Assembly (NCBI RefSeq): GCF_902459465.1
Contig: NC_047068.1
Span: forward strand, 19,739,195 to 19,803,194
DNA length: 64,000 nt
Source: Asterias rubens
Taxonomy: Eukaryota; Echinodermata; Asteroidea; Forcipulatida; Asteriidae
Reading direction: 5' to 3'
The stretch's first letter is position 1. Each line of letters opens with the position of its first letter. Made by a program: the position numbers and the translations under genes. A model generated the notes under the pieces. The model searched no databases and was not told the origin of the DNA. It saw only the letters and a program-made list of their open reading frames with translations. This document shows, piece after piece, positions 37,701 through 46,113 of this stretch.

Positions 37701-40700
37701 TAACGAGAATTACAGATTTATTTTAAATACATGTCATAACACGGAAACAAGGGTGGGTTTTCATGTTATTTTCTCCCGACTCCGTTTTTCACAGGTTTGT
37801 TATTTTATATAGAATTTGTGATACAGGAAGTGTGGGCCTTGGACAATACTGTTAACCGAAAGTGTCCAATGGCTTTAAAAAAAAGAAAAATTACCAGAGT
37901 GGGATTTGAACCTGTGGCTTTTGGAATAACGTTTTGGTGCTCTACCAACTGAGCCATCTAGCCTTAATGTTGGCGGCCTCCCTATTTTCTCAGTATTTTT
38001 GGTTGGAGGTGCTAGTCAGAATTTATTAGTAATCACCCTGGGAAACAGCAGCAGAGTGACCACCTCAAGGGGAAGCAACTTGTTATTTCAAATGTAAAGG
38101 GAAAGGGACTGGGTAAATTTTAAATAGTTTTGGGTTGAACAAAGACAAATTTACTAGACTGGGACTTGAATCTGAGACCTGCCGACTCTCTACAAGCTGA
38201 GCTATCTAGCCCCATGTTGGTGGTCTCCCTATTTTGTTTTCTTTGTTTTGGTGCCAGTCACAAGCTATTCAACCATATAGCCAAGGATCACACCCATGTT
38301 TCTAATGCAACCAGGGAAGTGGCCGGAAATGGATCACCAGTCTTTGTTAAACCCCAAATTATGATAAGAAAGTGCCACATGTTTTTAATTACCCATAGTT
38401 TTGTCCATGTTTACATTCGTGGGCAAATCCAGTACTTTTCATGTCATGAAGTTTCCTTCAAGTTCATAATTTTGCTTCTCCTAGGTGGATGTTGTATTTG
38501 ATGAAGACAAAGGATTCTTGTCTGCTATTAACACCTTCATGAAGACAACAAAGCGACCAATCATACTAACGACATCGGGTAAGACATTTTACTTTTTTCT
38601 GCTTTCATTATTTTAAAGGGTCTTTGTACCTTTTTGTAGGACAAAAAACACAATGTCCACAGATTTACATTAAACTTACACAGTTTGAAGATAATGATAG
38701 TAGAAAGCTTCCCTTAAAAAATATTACTTGCTGAGGTGCTGTAGTTTTTGAGAAAATGAACAATGTCATGAAAATAATTTTCGTCTCGGTGATCATGAGA
38801 CGGAAATTATTTTAGCATGTAAAAACTTGTTTTGATGACATTGCTTTACTCATTTCTCAAAAAGTACAGCACCTCCGCAACTAATATTTTAAGGTACGCT
38901 TTCTACTATCATTGTCTTCAAGCGGTGTAAGTATAATTTAAATTTGTTAACTTTGTGTTACAAAAAGTACCCAAATCCTTTAAATCAAATTAGAGATTTG
39001 TTAGACATCAAAATCTTGACATCATGGACACCTACCCTTGGTTTTGGTGGCTTACAGGAGCACCATGTGATGATGATTTTTTTGGAATGACGTTTTTGGA
39101 AGAAGTCAATGACTTGAAAAGAGTCAAAAGGTTTATAGTAAATGGACTGCACCAGTGTACTTGAGTCATCGCCCAGAGACTGATGGGATGTAGGGCGGAG
39201 TAGCTGTTTATTTAGAGTCATCACTTTGATCATGTTATATTTTTTACAGATTCACATTTCTCGGAGGCATTTGAAGAGTGCTGCGAAATGGTTACATTCC
39301 ATAAACCACCTTCTGTAAGTATTGGGTTTCATTTGTTATCATACTGTAATCGTTTCATGCTGTTAAAGAGTGTCCTGGCATAATACCAAGGCCCATTTCC
39401 AGTAAACATGCCCAGCAGAAAGTCCCTGCATTGTAACATCTGATAGGTTCTGGGTGTAGAGTTAGAGCAAAACAAGGCCTGCAAGCCCTTTTCATGAATG
39501 TTTTCATTCACAACTTTGATCCATTAGGCAGGCAAGCCTCTATAATAGCAGGTCTAAATTTCGTTCTTGAAGGGCGACAATAATTTTCCTCTGGTATGGG
39601 GCACTTCTATGACTGAGGACAATTTACTTTTGTACTGGATCTTTTCAAAGGGCACAACAGCAAAAGCACAGGGCACCTTGGGTGCTCTGGGTGCCATTGA
39701 GGCCTGATATAGTTACTATGTGAGCTTTTTATGCTTTTCAATTACATGTTGTCTGCTCAGATTTATATGGCCATTAATGGCAATTTCATATACATAATAA
39801 ACAAAAGGTTCTTAAAGGCAGTGGACACTAATGGTAGTTACTCAAAAAAATTGTAGTATAAAACACTGTGAGAAACGGCTCTCTCTGAAGTAACATAGTT
39901 TTCGAGAAAGAAGTAATTTTCCACGAATTTGGTTTCGAGACCTCATATTTAGAATTTGAGGTCTCAAAATCAAGCATCTGAAAGAACACAACTTCGTGTG
40001 ACCAGGTTTTCTTTCTTTCATTATTATCTTGCAATTTCGACAACCAATTGAGCTCAAATTTTCACAGGTTTTTTACCTGGTGTATATGCTGAGATACACC
40101 AAGTGAGAAAACTGGTCTTTGACAATTACCAATAGTGTCCAGGGTCTTTAAATGAAAAATTCACATTGGGAAAAAAAGTCAAAACGAATACTTTGATGAG
40201 ACTCTTCATCAATAAACCCAATGTACCAGATGCTTCAATATATGCAAAAGCGGTTTCACAAATCCTCAAAGTTCTAAGCAGATGAACATAAAACAAATGT
40301 TCTACTTTATTTTTCACTTGCCCTTGTTTCCTGTTAAACCTCATGTCTTTCTTTCACTCACATCAATTAGTCGCTACTAGCAACGCATCTTCAGCTACTC
40401 TGTCTCGCAGAGAACATCTACGCTTCTCATGCCAACCTGAAGCATGTTGTGTCACTCCTTGACCGAGATGTGCGCCGGTGCTGGTTGACGACGCAGTATT
40501 GGGCCATCTCAGGGGCTGGACGAATCACTCGCAGTGTCCGGATAGTGGATCCTCAAGCTCAAGATAAAACACTGGATAAAGAATCTGTGGTAACAAAGAC
40601 CAAAGAGCCTACAGAATGTACAGTACAGAGCGGCTGTTTCGAGAGCTTACTAGGATTGTGCAATTTGACCTCTGTGAATGGTGAAATTATGGCAATGTTG

Positions 40701-43700
40701 AAGGTAAGATCTGGAAATCCTTCTAAATATTATTATAGCCCGCAGTAGTTGCTGTGAATGACGAAATTCTCTTAAGTAGACACTGTGCTTTGGATATGTT
40801 GGTCATTTGATGAATCAGGTAGCTTCCTTGGCTTATTATTGACCCCCTTGTTAGGCCAGCATTTTGTCTTCAAGAAGGCAAGGCCATTTCCATTTTGCAA
40901 AGGACATTTCCATTGGAAAATCTTAAAGTCTATGGGTTAATTTTGAAGGGACCATAATGCCAAGACCTTGAACTTTGTTCTTGCAGGGGCAAAGCAAGTT
41001 TCCTTTGTTGGAAATTCAGGGTCAGAACAAATTTTTTAGAGTACGGGGGCGTGGTCAATGCAATCAAACATTCCTTCCGTAATGTACTGAATGGAGAAAC
41101 CTCAGAAATTGTTCGCCCTTTTTTACCATTTAATTTTGAGACTTTGTTGATGGACATAAAGGGCTCCACCTGTCTGTACAGTGTTTTCACCTCCAGCAAA
41201 AAAGTTGTGCACAAGTTTATTGTTAAATGGGAAGAAAAAATTTGCGTGATTTTTCCGATTCCTAAATGGCACATTTTCTGTGGTTTACCCTTTAACTGCA
41301 CATGTGACACCAAGTTACGTTGGTTCCAGTTTAGATTGGTGCATAGAATTCTGGCTGTAAACTCCTTTCTTTCTAAAATTGGTCAGAAGAATTCTAATCT
41401 GTGTACTTTTTGTAAAATGGAAGAAGAGACACTAGTCCACTTGTTTTGTAATTGCAAGGTGTCTCTGTATTTTTGGCGTCAGATAAAACACTGGTTGACT
41501 AATACACTGAACATTGACATTAATTTTGACAACACGACCAAGCTGTTTGGTGTCCTTAATAGAAAATGGTCTGCTCTCAATTTAATTCTCATTCTTTGCC
41601 GTTTTCATATTTATCGAATGAAGATGAACGACAGAAAGCCCTCATTTGTTCTTATCAAAAAGGAAATAAATCATTATTTTGTAATGGAAAAAATGATCTT
41701 TGTTAAAAATAACAACTTAGATAAGTTCAATACCAAATGGGAGCCTTTTGTATTGCTATGTACCAACTAAATGCCTTGCATAATCATCAAACTTCCTGTT
41801 TTTGCAATTTGCCATTTCTCTCTTAGTATCGTTCTATAAGTAGTTGGTTTTACCAGTAGTTTGTATAGCTTTGTACATTGAAGAAACTTGAATAAATTTT
41901 CCCCTCCAGGAAAAAAAATAAAAAAAGTTTCCTTTGGTAAGTGGTGCTTCTATGAGGAAAACTTCAATTGTATTTTAACTTTGCAAAGGGCACCACAGCA
42001 AAAGCACAGAACACCACGGCAATTGCTGTGTTAGTGTCATGGGTAAATTCGAGGCCTGCCTTGTTTTCTTATAGAAAAATTGTTTAGTTAAACAAACTCA
42101 GAAAAATAGTGTACTGCTCAGAGTGTAATCTTAGGTTTCTTTTTTTTACATACAGGCACATAATCTTTTGTCTGTCCATGTGAGAGCCAGTGCTGCTAAG
42201 ATATTCCACAAGGAAGGCGACACTTGTCTGCTGTTCAACCACGTGGACTCTTTGCTGCCACGGGCAAACTGTAAACAATATGCAAATCAGGGAATCACCA
42301 TTGACCAATCACAGACGGCCAATGAAGTACAGGCAACCAATCAGAGAACTCATCAGGTCTTAAACTACAAGCTGGTCACATCGCTGGCTGCATTTGCAGA
42401 CGACATATCCTTCATGGATTCCCATTTTTACTCTCAACATGATGGCAAGAAACTTAACGGCGAGGGCTGGTGGACCTCCCACACCAAACCAAGTATCACA
42501 CTTGAATCTTCAGAAACGGACGTCTGTATCGCCGTGCCAGAGGAAACCACTGCCTCACTGCGGGGATATCTAGAAGTCACTAGCTTTGATCGATGCTGTA
42601 GGAAGTACAGAGAGGTCGCTAAGCAGTTTGAATCCTTGGACACGCCATCAAACAGTTTCTCCAACACGCATGACGTTCCAGCAAATATCGACAGCCGTCT
42701 CAAATTCAAACAGGAGGACCTCACAAAATGGTAAATAGTTTGATCTACTATAGTTTGTTTTTACCCTTACACAGTACACCAATGTACAAACTGTATACTC
42801 AGTACTTTCCCAGGAACTGTGAAAAAAATCCAGATGCAAATTAGTGAGATTGGAACCCAAGACCTTTGTATTGCTAGAGCAGATGTCTTGCCACTAGACC
42901 ATCGAGCTAGCCCAGTGGCTAGAGGCAGTGAATCCTATATGTTAGCAGCGGGTACCGCAACCATTTAATAGAAGTTAGTTTTTGCATAGAGTGTAGCGGC
43001 CGAGTGGTTAAGAGCATTGAATTCAAATTCTGATGCTTAGTCACCGGAGTGTGGGTTTGAATCCAGGTGGTGACACTTGTCCTTGAGCAAGATACTTTAC
43101 TATAATTGCTTCTCTTAACCCAGAGGTATAAATGGGTACCCGCGAGGGTAGAGGTCAATATTGTGAATGAAAAAGCCTTCGGAGCGCCATGGCAGCTCGG
43201 GGCTGTATACTCCCTATTGGGAGCTGCAAAAGATTAAAGGGATGTTATTGGCCCAATGACCAGGGGACTATAAATGTAAAGCCTATAAATGTAAAGCGCA
43301 TTGATACGGTTTATTTTTTACAGCCCTAATTTCAACTTCAGGACCGGATATTAATAAATTTTGTGTTTTCTTAATCTCTCAGTCCAGAGATGTACTCCAC
43401 CATTGTGAGCAGACTGCCTTTGAACACCCACTGTAACCACCATGCTGTTGCAATGGATTATCTGCCTATACTTAGATGCATATGCAGGTCGGAGAAGCTC
43501 AGGGAAGAATTGAAGATTAAAAGGAGGTAAGTTGTGTTCAAATAATAAAAACTTATTTTGTTTTTGCGGGGTGTTGGTTCTGAAAAAAAAAACAGTGCTT
43601 GGTAACTCTAATTTCGATCAGCATAATCTGATCTTCTTCAGGAGAATATAATATAAAAGATGTTAAATCGGGGATGAAGAATATTAATTACAAATTTTTT

Positions 43701-44753
43701 TTACCCATACACCAATGTGTGTACTAGCACTGTATACTCCGTACTTTCCCCGAGTCCTGTGACTAAAAATATCACAGGTATGTTACTCGGGTGGGATTCG
43801 AACCCACGACCTTGCAATCTTAGAGCAGTGTCTTACCAACTATGCTAGCGAGGTTGCCCGGTAGCAAGAGGCAGTTCAAATCCTATGTTCAGGAGAAAAG
43901 GTGTTTTTTTAAATCGGCCGCATGCTTTGGTGTTATGCAACAAATTGTACAAGTTGTGACTGTATCCTGCTCATTCTGCTAAGCAGAAAGGTTTATCATT
44001 ATTTTCTGCTTAAGCAGCTCTAAGAAGTAGGGCCCAGAGTATAATTTTGCATGACTGCTCTAATTTCATTCAGCCTGTTTACTGTTAAGCAGATATTTGT
44101 GCTTGCTCCAGCAGAACAACATTAAACTAAAGTGTATTTTTCATTTCCATTTGTTAAACCCCACATCTTATTTTCAAAAACGATCATAAATATTTGACAG
44201 TGTGTGTAGGTATTCACATTGGATTTGCATTGTTGCGTCACTCATCTGCTTATAAGAACAGCTAACATGCTTTTATCCTAAGCTGGGGCCAATTTCATAG
44301 AGCTGCTTAAGCAAAAATCTTGCTTAAGCACGAAAATAGCTCGCTTATTTTGATACTGGCAAAAAATTCATGCAATACACATTGCTTGTGACTGGTATTT
44401 AGCTGTTGTTTGCTTAACATACCAAATGAGTGGAGTCTTGGCCGGTAATCTGATTTTACTAAGCAAGGATTTTTTTGCTTAAGCAAAAATTTGTGCTTAA
44501 GCAGCTCTATGAAATTGGGCCCTGATTGTGAGCAGTGCTTATGAAATGTTAACTACGCTTAGGGTTGACCCATAAAGATAAAATGTTATGCCAAAGTTAA
44601 TTAGGTATATTTTTCTTTTTCAGGTTCTTGCATTACTTGGAGTCTCTCTCACTCAATATCAAGCATACAGACCGGATTGCTCTGTGCAGCATCATGGAAC
44701 GATCACCAAGACCACATTGTGAAGATGAGAGGATAGCTAAACTTGAGGCATGA
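25669..44753 (+). CDS. ATAD5: ATAD5/ELG1, PCNA-unloading RFC-like AAA+ ATPase (gene span, 18 coding exons)
   Basis: The large subunit of the Elg1-RFC-like complex. With RFC2-5 it removes PCNA, including ubiquitinated PCNA, from chromatin after replication, and it recruits USP1-UAF1. The proposed exons sum to 5736 nt (1911 residues; human about 1844) with consistent phases. Order: PIP-box-like NSTITSFF (38-45), a 45-residue tandem repeat (~88-177), TISYSEFL (~452), AT-hook core RGRP (597-600), basic Lys/Ser-rich linker, WTEKYQP (1213-1219), acidic Ser/Asp run, Walker A GPTGCGKT (1303-1310), VFEVNASSKRTGRQIL, Walker B region LILFEDVDVVFDED (1460-1473), RPIILTTSD sensor 1, and a C-terminal domain ending near FLHYLESLSLNI. 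Matches ATAD5 throughout. Exon 1 and the start codon are the weakest part. Confidence 0.93.
26519..28597 (+). CDS. ATAD5: ATAD5 exon 2 (large N-terminal regulatory exon)
   Basis: Acceptor TTTGTTGTTTTAG|CCACAT, donor AATAAG|GTCAGG, phase 0 at both ends. All 693 codons are open. The exon starts PHADEEGDD, then NSTITSFFKPKTPK (PIP-box-like, Gln replaced by Asn). The 45-residue tandem duplication is next, then SKIISFLDFL and TISYSEFL (human ATAD5 has TVSYEEFL), then the AT-hook KRKRGRPRKKP. Low-complexity Lys/Ser/Glu composition is normal for this region. There is no early ATG in this frame, so the exon is easy to under-call from ORFs starting at Met. Confidence 0.9.
26732..27001 (+). repeat. ATAD5: Two in-frame 135-bp repeats within ATAD5 exon 2
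   Basis: Unit 1 (26732-26866) and unit 2 (26867-27001) encode two 45-residue copies with IGEEPRK, DTKK, KSCDTSQ, GASVKPNKL and RSKVT in the same order. The period is exactly 45 codons, so the frame is kept. Confidence 0.9.
29151..29601 (+). CDS. ATAD5: ATAD5 exon 3
   Basis: Acceptor AATATTGCAG|GAGATA, donor AAAAC|GTAAGT, ending phase 1. Encodes EIKAQQLLRRAKSRQ and a second similar stretch AAQLLRRAHSRQ, then LSEVLGKKA (human LNDVLGKKL). The two LLRRA(K/H)SRQ stretches are a short internal repeat ~45 residues apart. Confidence 0.88.
29833..30084 (+). CDS. ATAD5: ATAD5 exon 4
   Basis: Acceptor TATCGACAG|CAGTTG, donor AAATGG|GTAAGG, phase 1 to phase 1. Encodes VALASMFTKEGRLALAKKQ followed by an acidic Ser-rich stretch and YYPPFPTISHVFQM. 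Confidence 0.85.
30455..30760. repeat. Interspersed repeat family F (AGGCCTCGAA)
   Basis: Contains CAGGCCTCGAAATAACTCAT and later CAGGCCTCGAACTGCAGAG. Fragments near 32640-32700, 39540-39710, 40850-41007 and 41925-42060 share its blocks (GGGCACC(A)CAGCAAAAGCACA, CATTTCCATTGGAAAAT). Dispersed in ATAD5 introns. Confidence 0.5.
30851..31020 (+). CDS. ATAD5: ATAD5 exon 5
   Basis: Acceptor TCTTCCCTAG|ATCAAG, donor TCAAAG|GTGAAA, ending phase 0. Encodes DLNWWKLPAPRTFGKFSIKD and LRLGEFS; human has a WHLKPP...LGEFS segment at the same position. Confidence 0.87.
31311..31687. repeat. Interspersed repeat family D
   Basis: AAAGCCATTGGACACTTTCG to AAGTGTAGAATGGCTTTAAG, highly similar to the copy at 17006-17378. 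In ATAD5 intron 5. Confidence 0.75.
31940..32093 (+). CDS. ATAD5: ATAD5 exon 6
   Basis: Acceptor ACTTTGCAG|AGCTTT, donor GTCAAG|GTAAGG, ending phase 1. Encodes ELGYDLQRLILSQIKEDNPR and FKRYLAKRK, matching the conserved LLLEEI...NPEF...YFPLLLKK segment of ATAD5. Confidence 0.87.
32413..32575. repeat. Two direct copies, period 108 bp
   Basis: ATACATTGCACATTCAAATG followed by GAAGCAACCAACG and GGAATCACACAGGGG occurs at 32413 and 32521. Intronic. Confidence 0.8.
32767..32982 (+). CDS. ATAD5: ATAD5 exon 7
   Basis: Acceptor GAGAAGCAG|CCCCCA, donor ATTAAGG|GTGAGG, phase 1 to phase 1. Encodes a basic, nuclear-localisation-like region (SAKRKSD, NSKRRKVS, RIRLRRRS). The frame is fixed by both neighbours; another long frame overlaps but ends in TGA. 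Confidence 0.75.
33629..33874 (+). CDS. ATAD5: ATAD5 exon 8
   Basis: Acceptor CACATGTTAG|ATGATG, donor AAACTG|GTAAGA, phase 1 to phase 1. Encodes an acidic DDDEEEEEKKED run, KSKLRRSSREPQ and a Lys-rich linker before the AAA+ module. Confidence 0.82.
34223..34405 (+). CDS. ATAD5: ATAD5 exon 9 (WTEKYQP box)
   Basis: Acceptor TTCCCATCAAG|ACAAGC, donor TTCCTTG|GTGAGT, phase 1 to phase 1. Encodes LAWTEKYQPACSAEMIGN and a basic helix ending QQNKAFL. (L)WTEKYxP is the RFC-box motif that opens the AAA+ module of RFC1 and ATAD5. Confidence 0.93.
34706..34875 (+). CDS. ATAD5: ATAD5 exon 10 (Walker A)
   Basis: Acceptor TTTGTCATAG|TTTTGC, donor TTCAAG|GTAAAA, ending phase 0. An acidic SDSD-rich run (residues ~1275-1293) precedes MMLTGPTGCGKTAAVYACAR and ELGFK. 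GPTGCGKT is the P-loop. Confidence 0.95.
34948..35673. repeat. Family C repeat split by a nested palindrome
   Basis: The left end AAGACACTGGACTCTATTGG and the right part TGTCAAAGACCAGCCTCTCA through CCAATAGTGTCCACTGCC make one family C copy. A 365-bp inverted repeat interrupts it at 34970-35334. Confidence 0.7.
34970..35334. mobile_element. Nested fold-back element
   Basis: The arm AATAAGCTATTTGTGAGTTA is inverted at the right end (TAACTCGCAAATGGCTTATT). Inner pairs GGTACAATGACTTGCTTAGT and ACTAAGCGAGTCATTGTACC match. No ORF. Confidence 0.75.
35675..36045. repeat. Interspersed repeat family E
   Basis: Blocks GGCATTTGGTAATCACTCCT, GCATTTTGAGAAACATTT and TTTTGAAATGAAAGTTTCAC recur in diverged form at 12990-13310 and, in part, 4380-4500. 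In ATAD5 intron 10. Confidence 0.55.
36121..36388 (+). CDS. ATAD5: ATAD5 exon 11
   Basis: Acceptor GGTTCTGCAG|GTATTT, donor GCAAAG|GTGATT, ending phase 1. Encodes VFEVNASSKRTGRQILADLG and EATQSHHL, almost the human sequence. A Lys/Ser-rich insert follows with SLKSFFPSK, a second PIP-like FF motif. Confidence 0.95.
36640..37130 (-). mobile_element. tRNA-derived SINE (S1-like), interrupted by a MITE
   Basis: On the minus strand the head shows the box B complement TTTGAACCCACGACC and an anticodon-like region. The rest continues after the insert at 37060 (TTAGCAGTGGGTACTGCAAT), as in the uninterrupted copy at 42760-42960. Confidence 0.6.
36789..37059. mobile_element. MITE nested in a SINE
   Basis: Terminal inverted repeats CCCAGGTCAAAATTCCAGTT and AACTGGAATTTCGACCTGGG. 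The interior is built of CAACTGGTT/AACCAGTTG words in both orientations. Flanked on both sides by TT. Confidence 0.8.
37322..37479 (+). CDS. ATAD5: ATAD5 exon 12
   Basis: Acceptor TCAAAATTCAG|CTACAA, donor GAAGAT|GTAAGT, ending phase 0. A low-complexity linker leads into LTSTSLILFED, the start of Walker B. Confidence 0.92.
37605..37880. repeat. Interspersed repeat family D, inverted and shortened
   Basis: Reverse orientation relative to 17006-17378: CAGAAGGTTATGG ... GGAAACAAGGGTGGGTTTTC ... AACCGAAAGTGTCCAATGGC. Confidence 0.7.
37885..37985 (-). mobile_element. tRNA-like SINE fragment, family S2
   Basis: On the minus strand it carries a box A-like GGCTCAGTTGGTAGAGCACC and a box B-like GGTTCAAATCC. 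Related sequence at 38147-38245 and 45195-45322. Flanking stem bases are not tRNA-like, so this is a SINE head and not a working tRNA gene. Confidence 0.55.
38147..38245 (-). mobile_element. tRNA-like SINE fragment, family S2
   Basis: Minus-strand AGCTCAGCTTGTAGAGAG with GATTCAAGTCCCAGTCTAGT. More diverged than the copy 250 bp upstream. Confidence 0.5.
38485..38578 (+). CDS. ATAD5: ATAD5 exon 13 (Walker B, sensor 1)
   Basis: Acceptor CTTCTCCTAG|GTGGAT, donor CATCGG|GTAAGA, ending phase 1. Encodes VDVVFDEDKGFLSAI and TKRPIILTTS; human has VDVIFDEDAGFLNAI and TKRPVILTTSD. Confidence 0.96.
38614..38983. mobile_element. 370-bp inverted-repeat element in ATAD5 intron 13
   Basis: The ends AAAGGGTCTTTGTACCTTTT and AAAAAGTACCCAAATCCTTT are inverted. 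Inner arms around ATTATTTTCGTCTC/GAGACGGAAATTATTT form a central hairpin. A related fragment lies near 7430-7510. Confidence 0.7.
39250..39314 (+). CDS. ATAD5: ATAD5 exon 14
   Basis: Acceptor TTTTTTACAG|ATTCAC, donor CCTTCT|GTAAGT, ending phase 0. Encodes DSHFSEAFEECCEMVTFHKP, aligned with human DPTFSLMFDGCFEEIKFSTP. Confidence 0.92.
39814..40151. repeat. Interspersed repeat family C
   Basis: AAAGGCAGTGGACACTAATG to CCAATAGTGTCCAGGGTCTT, in ATAD5 intron 14. Confidence 0.75.
40371..40703 (+). CDS. ATAD5: ATAD5 exon 15 (AAA+ lid / C-terminal domain start)
   Basis: Acceptor ACATCAATTAG|TCGCTA, donor TTGAAG|GTAAGA, phase 0 at both ends. Encodes LATHLQLLCLAENIYA, the sensor 2 region DVRRCWLTTQYW and GCFESLLGL (human GCAETLFGL). 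Confidence 0.93.
40996..41007. repeat. LINE target-site duplication, left copy
   Basis: AAGTTTCCTTTG, matching 41925-41936 exactly. Confidence 0.8.
41008..41924 (+). mobile_element. 5'-truncated LINE (non-LTR retrotransposon) 3' end
   Basis: An open frame of 239 codons (41051-41770) encodes the C-terminal part of a non-LTR reverse transcriptase. The tail contains WFQFRLVHRILAVNSFLSKI and a zinc-knuckle-like CTFCKMEEETLVHLFCNC followed by YFW, as in zf-RVT domains. The RT core and endonuclease are missing. A short 3' UTR and an A-rich tail (AAAAAAAATAAAAAA) end the insert. The 12-bp AAGTTTCCTTTG flanks it at 40996-41007 and 41925-41936. Sense orientation in ATAD5 intron 15. Confidence 0.85.
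41925..41936. repeat. LINE target-site duplication, right copy
   Basis: AAGTTTCCTTTG directly after the A-rich tail. Confidence 0.8.
42156..42730 (+). CDS. ATAD5: ATAD5 exon 16
   Basis: Acceptor TTTACATACAG|GCACAT, donor AAAATG|GTAAAT, ending phase 2. Encodes the RFC-type collar region; LAAFADDISFMDSHF matches human LSEFMDNMSFLDALL, and GWWTSHTKPS follows. Confidence 0.92.
42760..42960 (-). mobile_element. tRNA-derived SINE, family S1
   Basis: The minus strand has a box A-like GGTCTAGTGGCAAGACATC and a box B-like GGTTCCAATC. The 3' tail TTACCCTTACACAGTACACC is the complement of the tail in 14150-14305. In ATAD5 intron 16. Confidence 0.65.
42988..43315 (+). mobile_element. Full-length tRNA-derived SINE, family S3
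   Basis: The head GTAGCGGCCGAGTGGTTAAG AGC resembles a class II (Leu/Ser-type) tRNA with box A AGTGGTTAAGAGC and box B GGTTTGAATCC. A ~250-bp body follows with GTAAATGGGTACC-like and GGAGCGCCATGGCAGCTCGG blocks, ending GCGCATTGATACGG. A truncated copy lies at 17846-18032. Confidence 0.75.
43383..43526 (+). CDS. ATAD5: ATAD5 exon 17
   Basis: Acceptor AATCTCTCAG|TCCAGA, donor AGGAG|GTAAGT, phase 2 to phase 2. Encodes AVAMDYLPILRCICRSEKLR (human SIIEYLPTLRNICKTEKLK). Confidence 0.94.
43695..43890 (-). mobile_element. tRNA-derived SINE, family S1
   Basis: The minus strand carries GGTTCGAATCCCACCCGAGT (box B) and the shared tail, including ATCACAGG and CACACATTGGTGTATGGG. Closest partner is 14150-14305. 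Confidence 0.7.
44285..44522. mobile_element. MITE-like inverted repeat, family A (longer copy)
   Basis: GGGGCCAATTTCATAGAGCT and AGCTCTATGAAATTGGGCCC form the termini. TGCTTAAGCA words run inward on both arms. A lone half-copy lies at 43970-44037. In ATAD5 intron 17. Confidence 0.75.
44624..44753 (+). CDS. ATAD5: ATAD5 exon 18 (C-terminus)
   Basis: Acceptor TTTCTTTTTCAG|GTTCTT. Encodes RFLHYLESLSLNI, matching the human C-terminal RFLHYFEGIHLDI, then a ~30-residue tail ending TGA at 44751-44753. A family B element begins within ~10 bp, so it lies in the 3' UTR. Confidence 0.93.
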
Positions 44754-44759
44754 ATTGTG

Positions 44760-45178
44760 TAACACAAGGGAGACATTGCCTTTGGATCGGTCGAGTTGGT
44801 CCATGAAAAAGCTTTTGAAACCAATTGTTTATAAAATGCATATGGTTAGAAAGATGTCTTAAAAGTAGAGTGGAAAATAGAATTAGCTGTTGCAAACAAC
44901 TTACCAACCAAATGGACCGAGAGTGTAAATGCAAAAAAAAATTAGAATATAATAATCCACACAAGCATGCCTCGAAACTGCATGGTTTCCATTTTTTTGG
45001 CGTCAAAAGCTTGACTCCATAAAATGGTTCACCGTGTATTTGGAAAACCGTGCTGTTTCGAGTCATATTTGTGTGGAAAACTATATTCTACTTTTAAAAC
45101 ATCTTTCGAACCATATGCAATTTATAACAAACAGTTTTCATGGGCCAACTCCCCGATCCAAGGCAAATGTCCCTTTAA
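44760..45178. mobile_element. Family B element with both inverted ends
   Basis: Left end GAGACATTGCCTTTGGATCG and right end CGATCCAAGGCAAATGTCCC are inverted. Arms continue inward (GAGTTGGTCCATGAAAA / TTTTCATGGGCCAACTC) to a central AAAATGGTTCACCGTG region. ~420 bp, non-coding, in the ATAD5 3' UTR region. Confidence 0.75.
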
Positions 45179-45194
45179 AGTGCACTACCAAGTG

Positions 45195-45322
45195 TACTCA
45201 TTAAAGGGGCTGAGAAATAGTTTTGGATTTGAACAAAGACTACTTTACTCTAGCGGGATTTGAACCAACGACCTCCGGATTAATGTATCGGTGCTCTACC
45301 AACTGAGCTATCCAGCTCTATG
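45195..45322 (-). mobile_element. tRNA-like SINE fragment, family S2
   Basis: The minus strand has AGCTCAGTTGGTAGAGCACC (box A region) and GGTTCAAATCC (box B). No intact acceptor stem or 3' pairing. Confidence 0.55.
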
Positions 45323-45323
45323 T

Positions 45324-45630
45324 TAAAGATGCTATGTCAGATTTTTGGCCGATTTGACCCAAAAATTTCGATTTAAAATTTAATAGGTATTTTGATGGGG
45401 GTCGAGAAAGTTACAAGCTTTCATTTGAGCCATTGATCCCGACAATATATCACGTGACCAATTCTTATGTTTTTTATAAGAAACGTTTTAAATTTTTGTC
45501 ATGGTTCCTGACCATTAAAAGTAAAAGTTAAACTTTTTTTCGATAGCGGGTGATACTCTTTGAAATATCATTCACTCAAACAAATATTTTTTTTAATGTT
45601 TGGGGCCAAAAATCTGACATATCATCTTTA
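45324..45630. mobile_element. MITE with 24-bp inverted ends
   Basis: TAAAGATGCTATGTCAGATT at the left and AATCTGACATATCATCTTTA at the right, each followed inward by TTTGGCC / GGCCAAA. ~307 bp, no ORF. Confidence 0.75.
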
Positions 45631-45756
45631 AGTAGGATTTGAAACTTTTCATGGTGGAAGTACGATGTAGTAAGGTTTGCGGTAACACTATGTAATGATT
45701 GATTTCAACTCAATGTTGAAAACTGCTGTGTAGCGCGGGATCACAACCAAGTTTAA

Positions 45757-46113
45757 ATGCAGTGGACACTATTGGTAATTACTCAGAATAATTATTAGCA
45801 TAAAACCTTACTTGGTGACGAGTAATGAGGAGAGGTTGATAGTATAAAACGTTGTGAGAAACGGCTCCCTCTGAAGTGACATAGTTTTTGAGAAAGAAGT
45901 AATTTTTCATGAATTTGATATCGAGACCTCTGAGATTTAGATTTTTAGGTCTCGAAATCAACCATCCCAAAGTACATAATTATTATTATTTCGTAACTTC
46001 GACGACCAATTGAGCTCAAATTTTCACAGGTATGTTATTTTATGCATATGTTGAGATACACCAAGTGAGAAGACTGGTCATTGACAATTACCAATAGTGT
46101 CCAGTGTCTTTAA
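45757..46113. repeat. Interspersed repeat family C
   Basis: AAATGCAGTGGACACTATTG to CCAATAGTGTCCAGTGTCTT. Confidence 0.75.

Noticed and set aside
37885..37985. Functional tRNA gene
   Set aside because: Box A and box B resemble a tRNA, but no paired acceptor stem exists and related copies have the same non-tRNA tail, so it is a SINE head. The same applies at 14150, 28745, 36640, 38147, 42760, 42988, 43695 and 45195.
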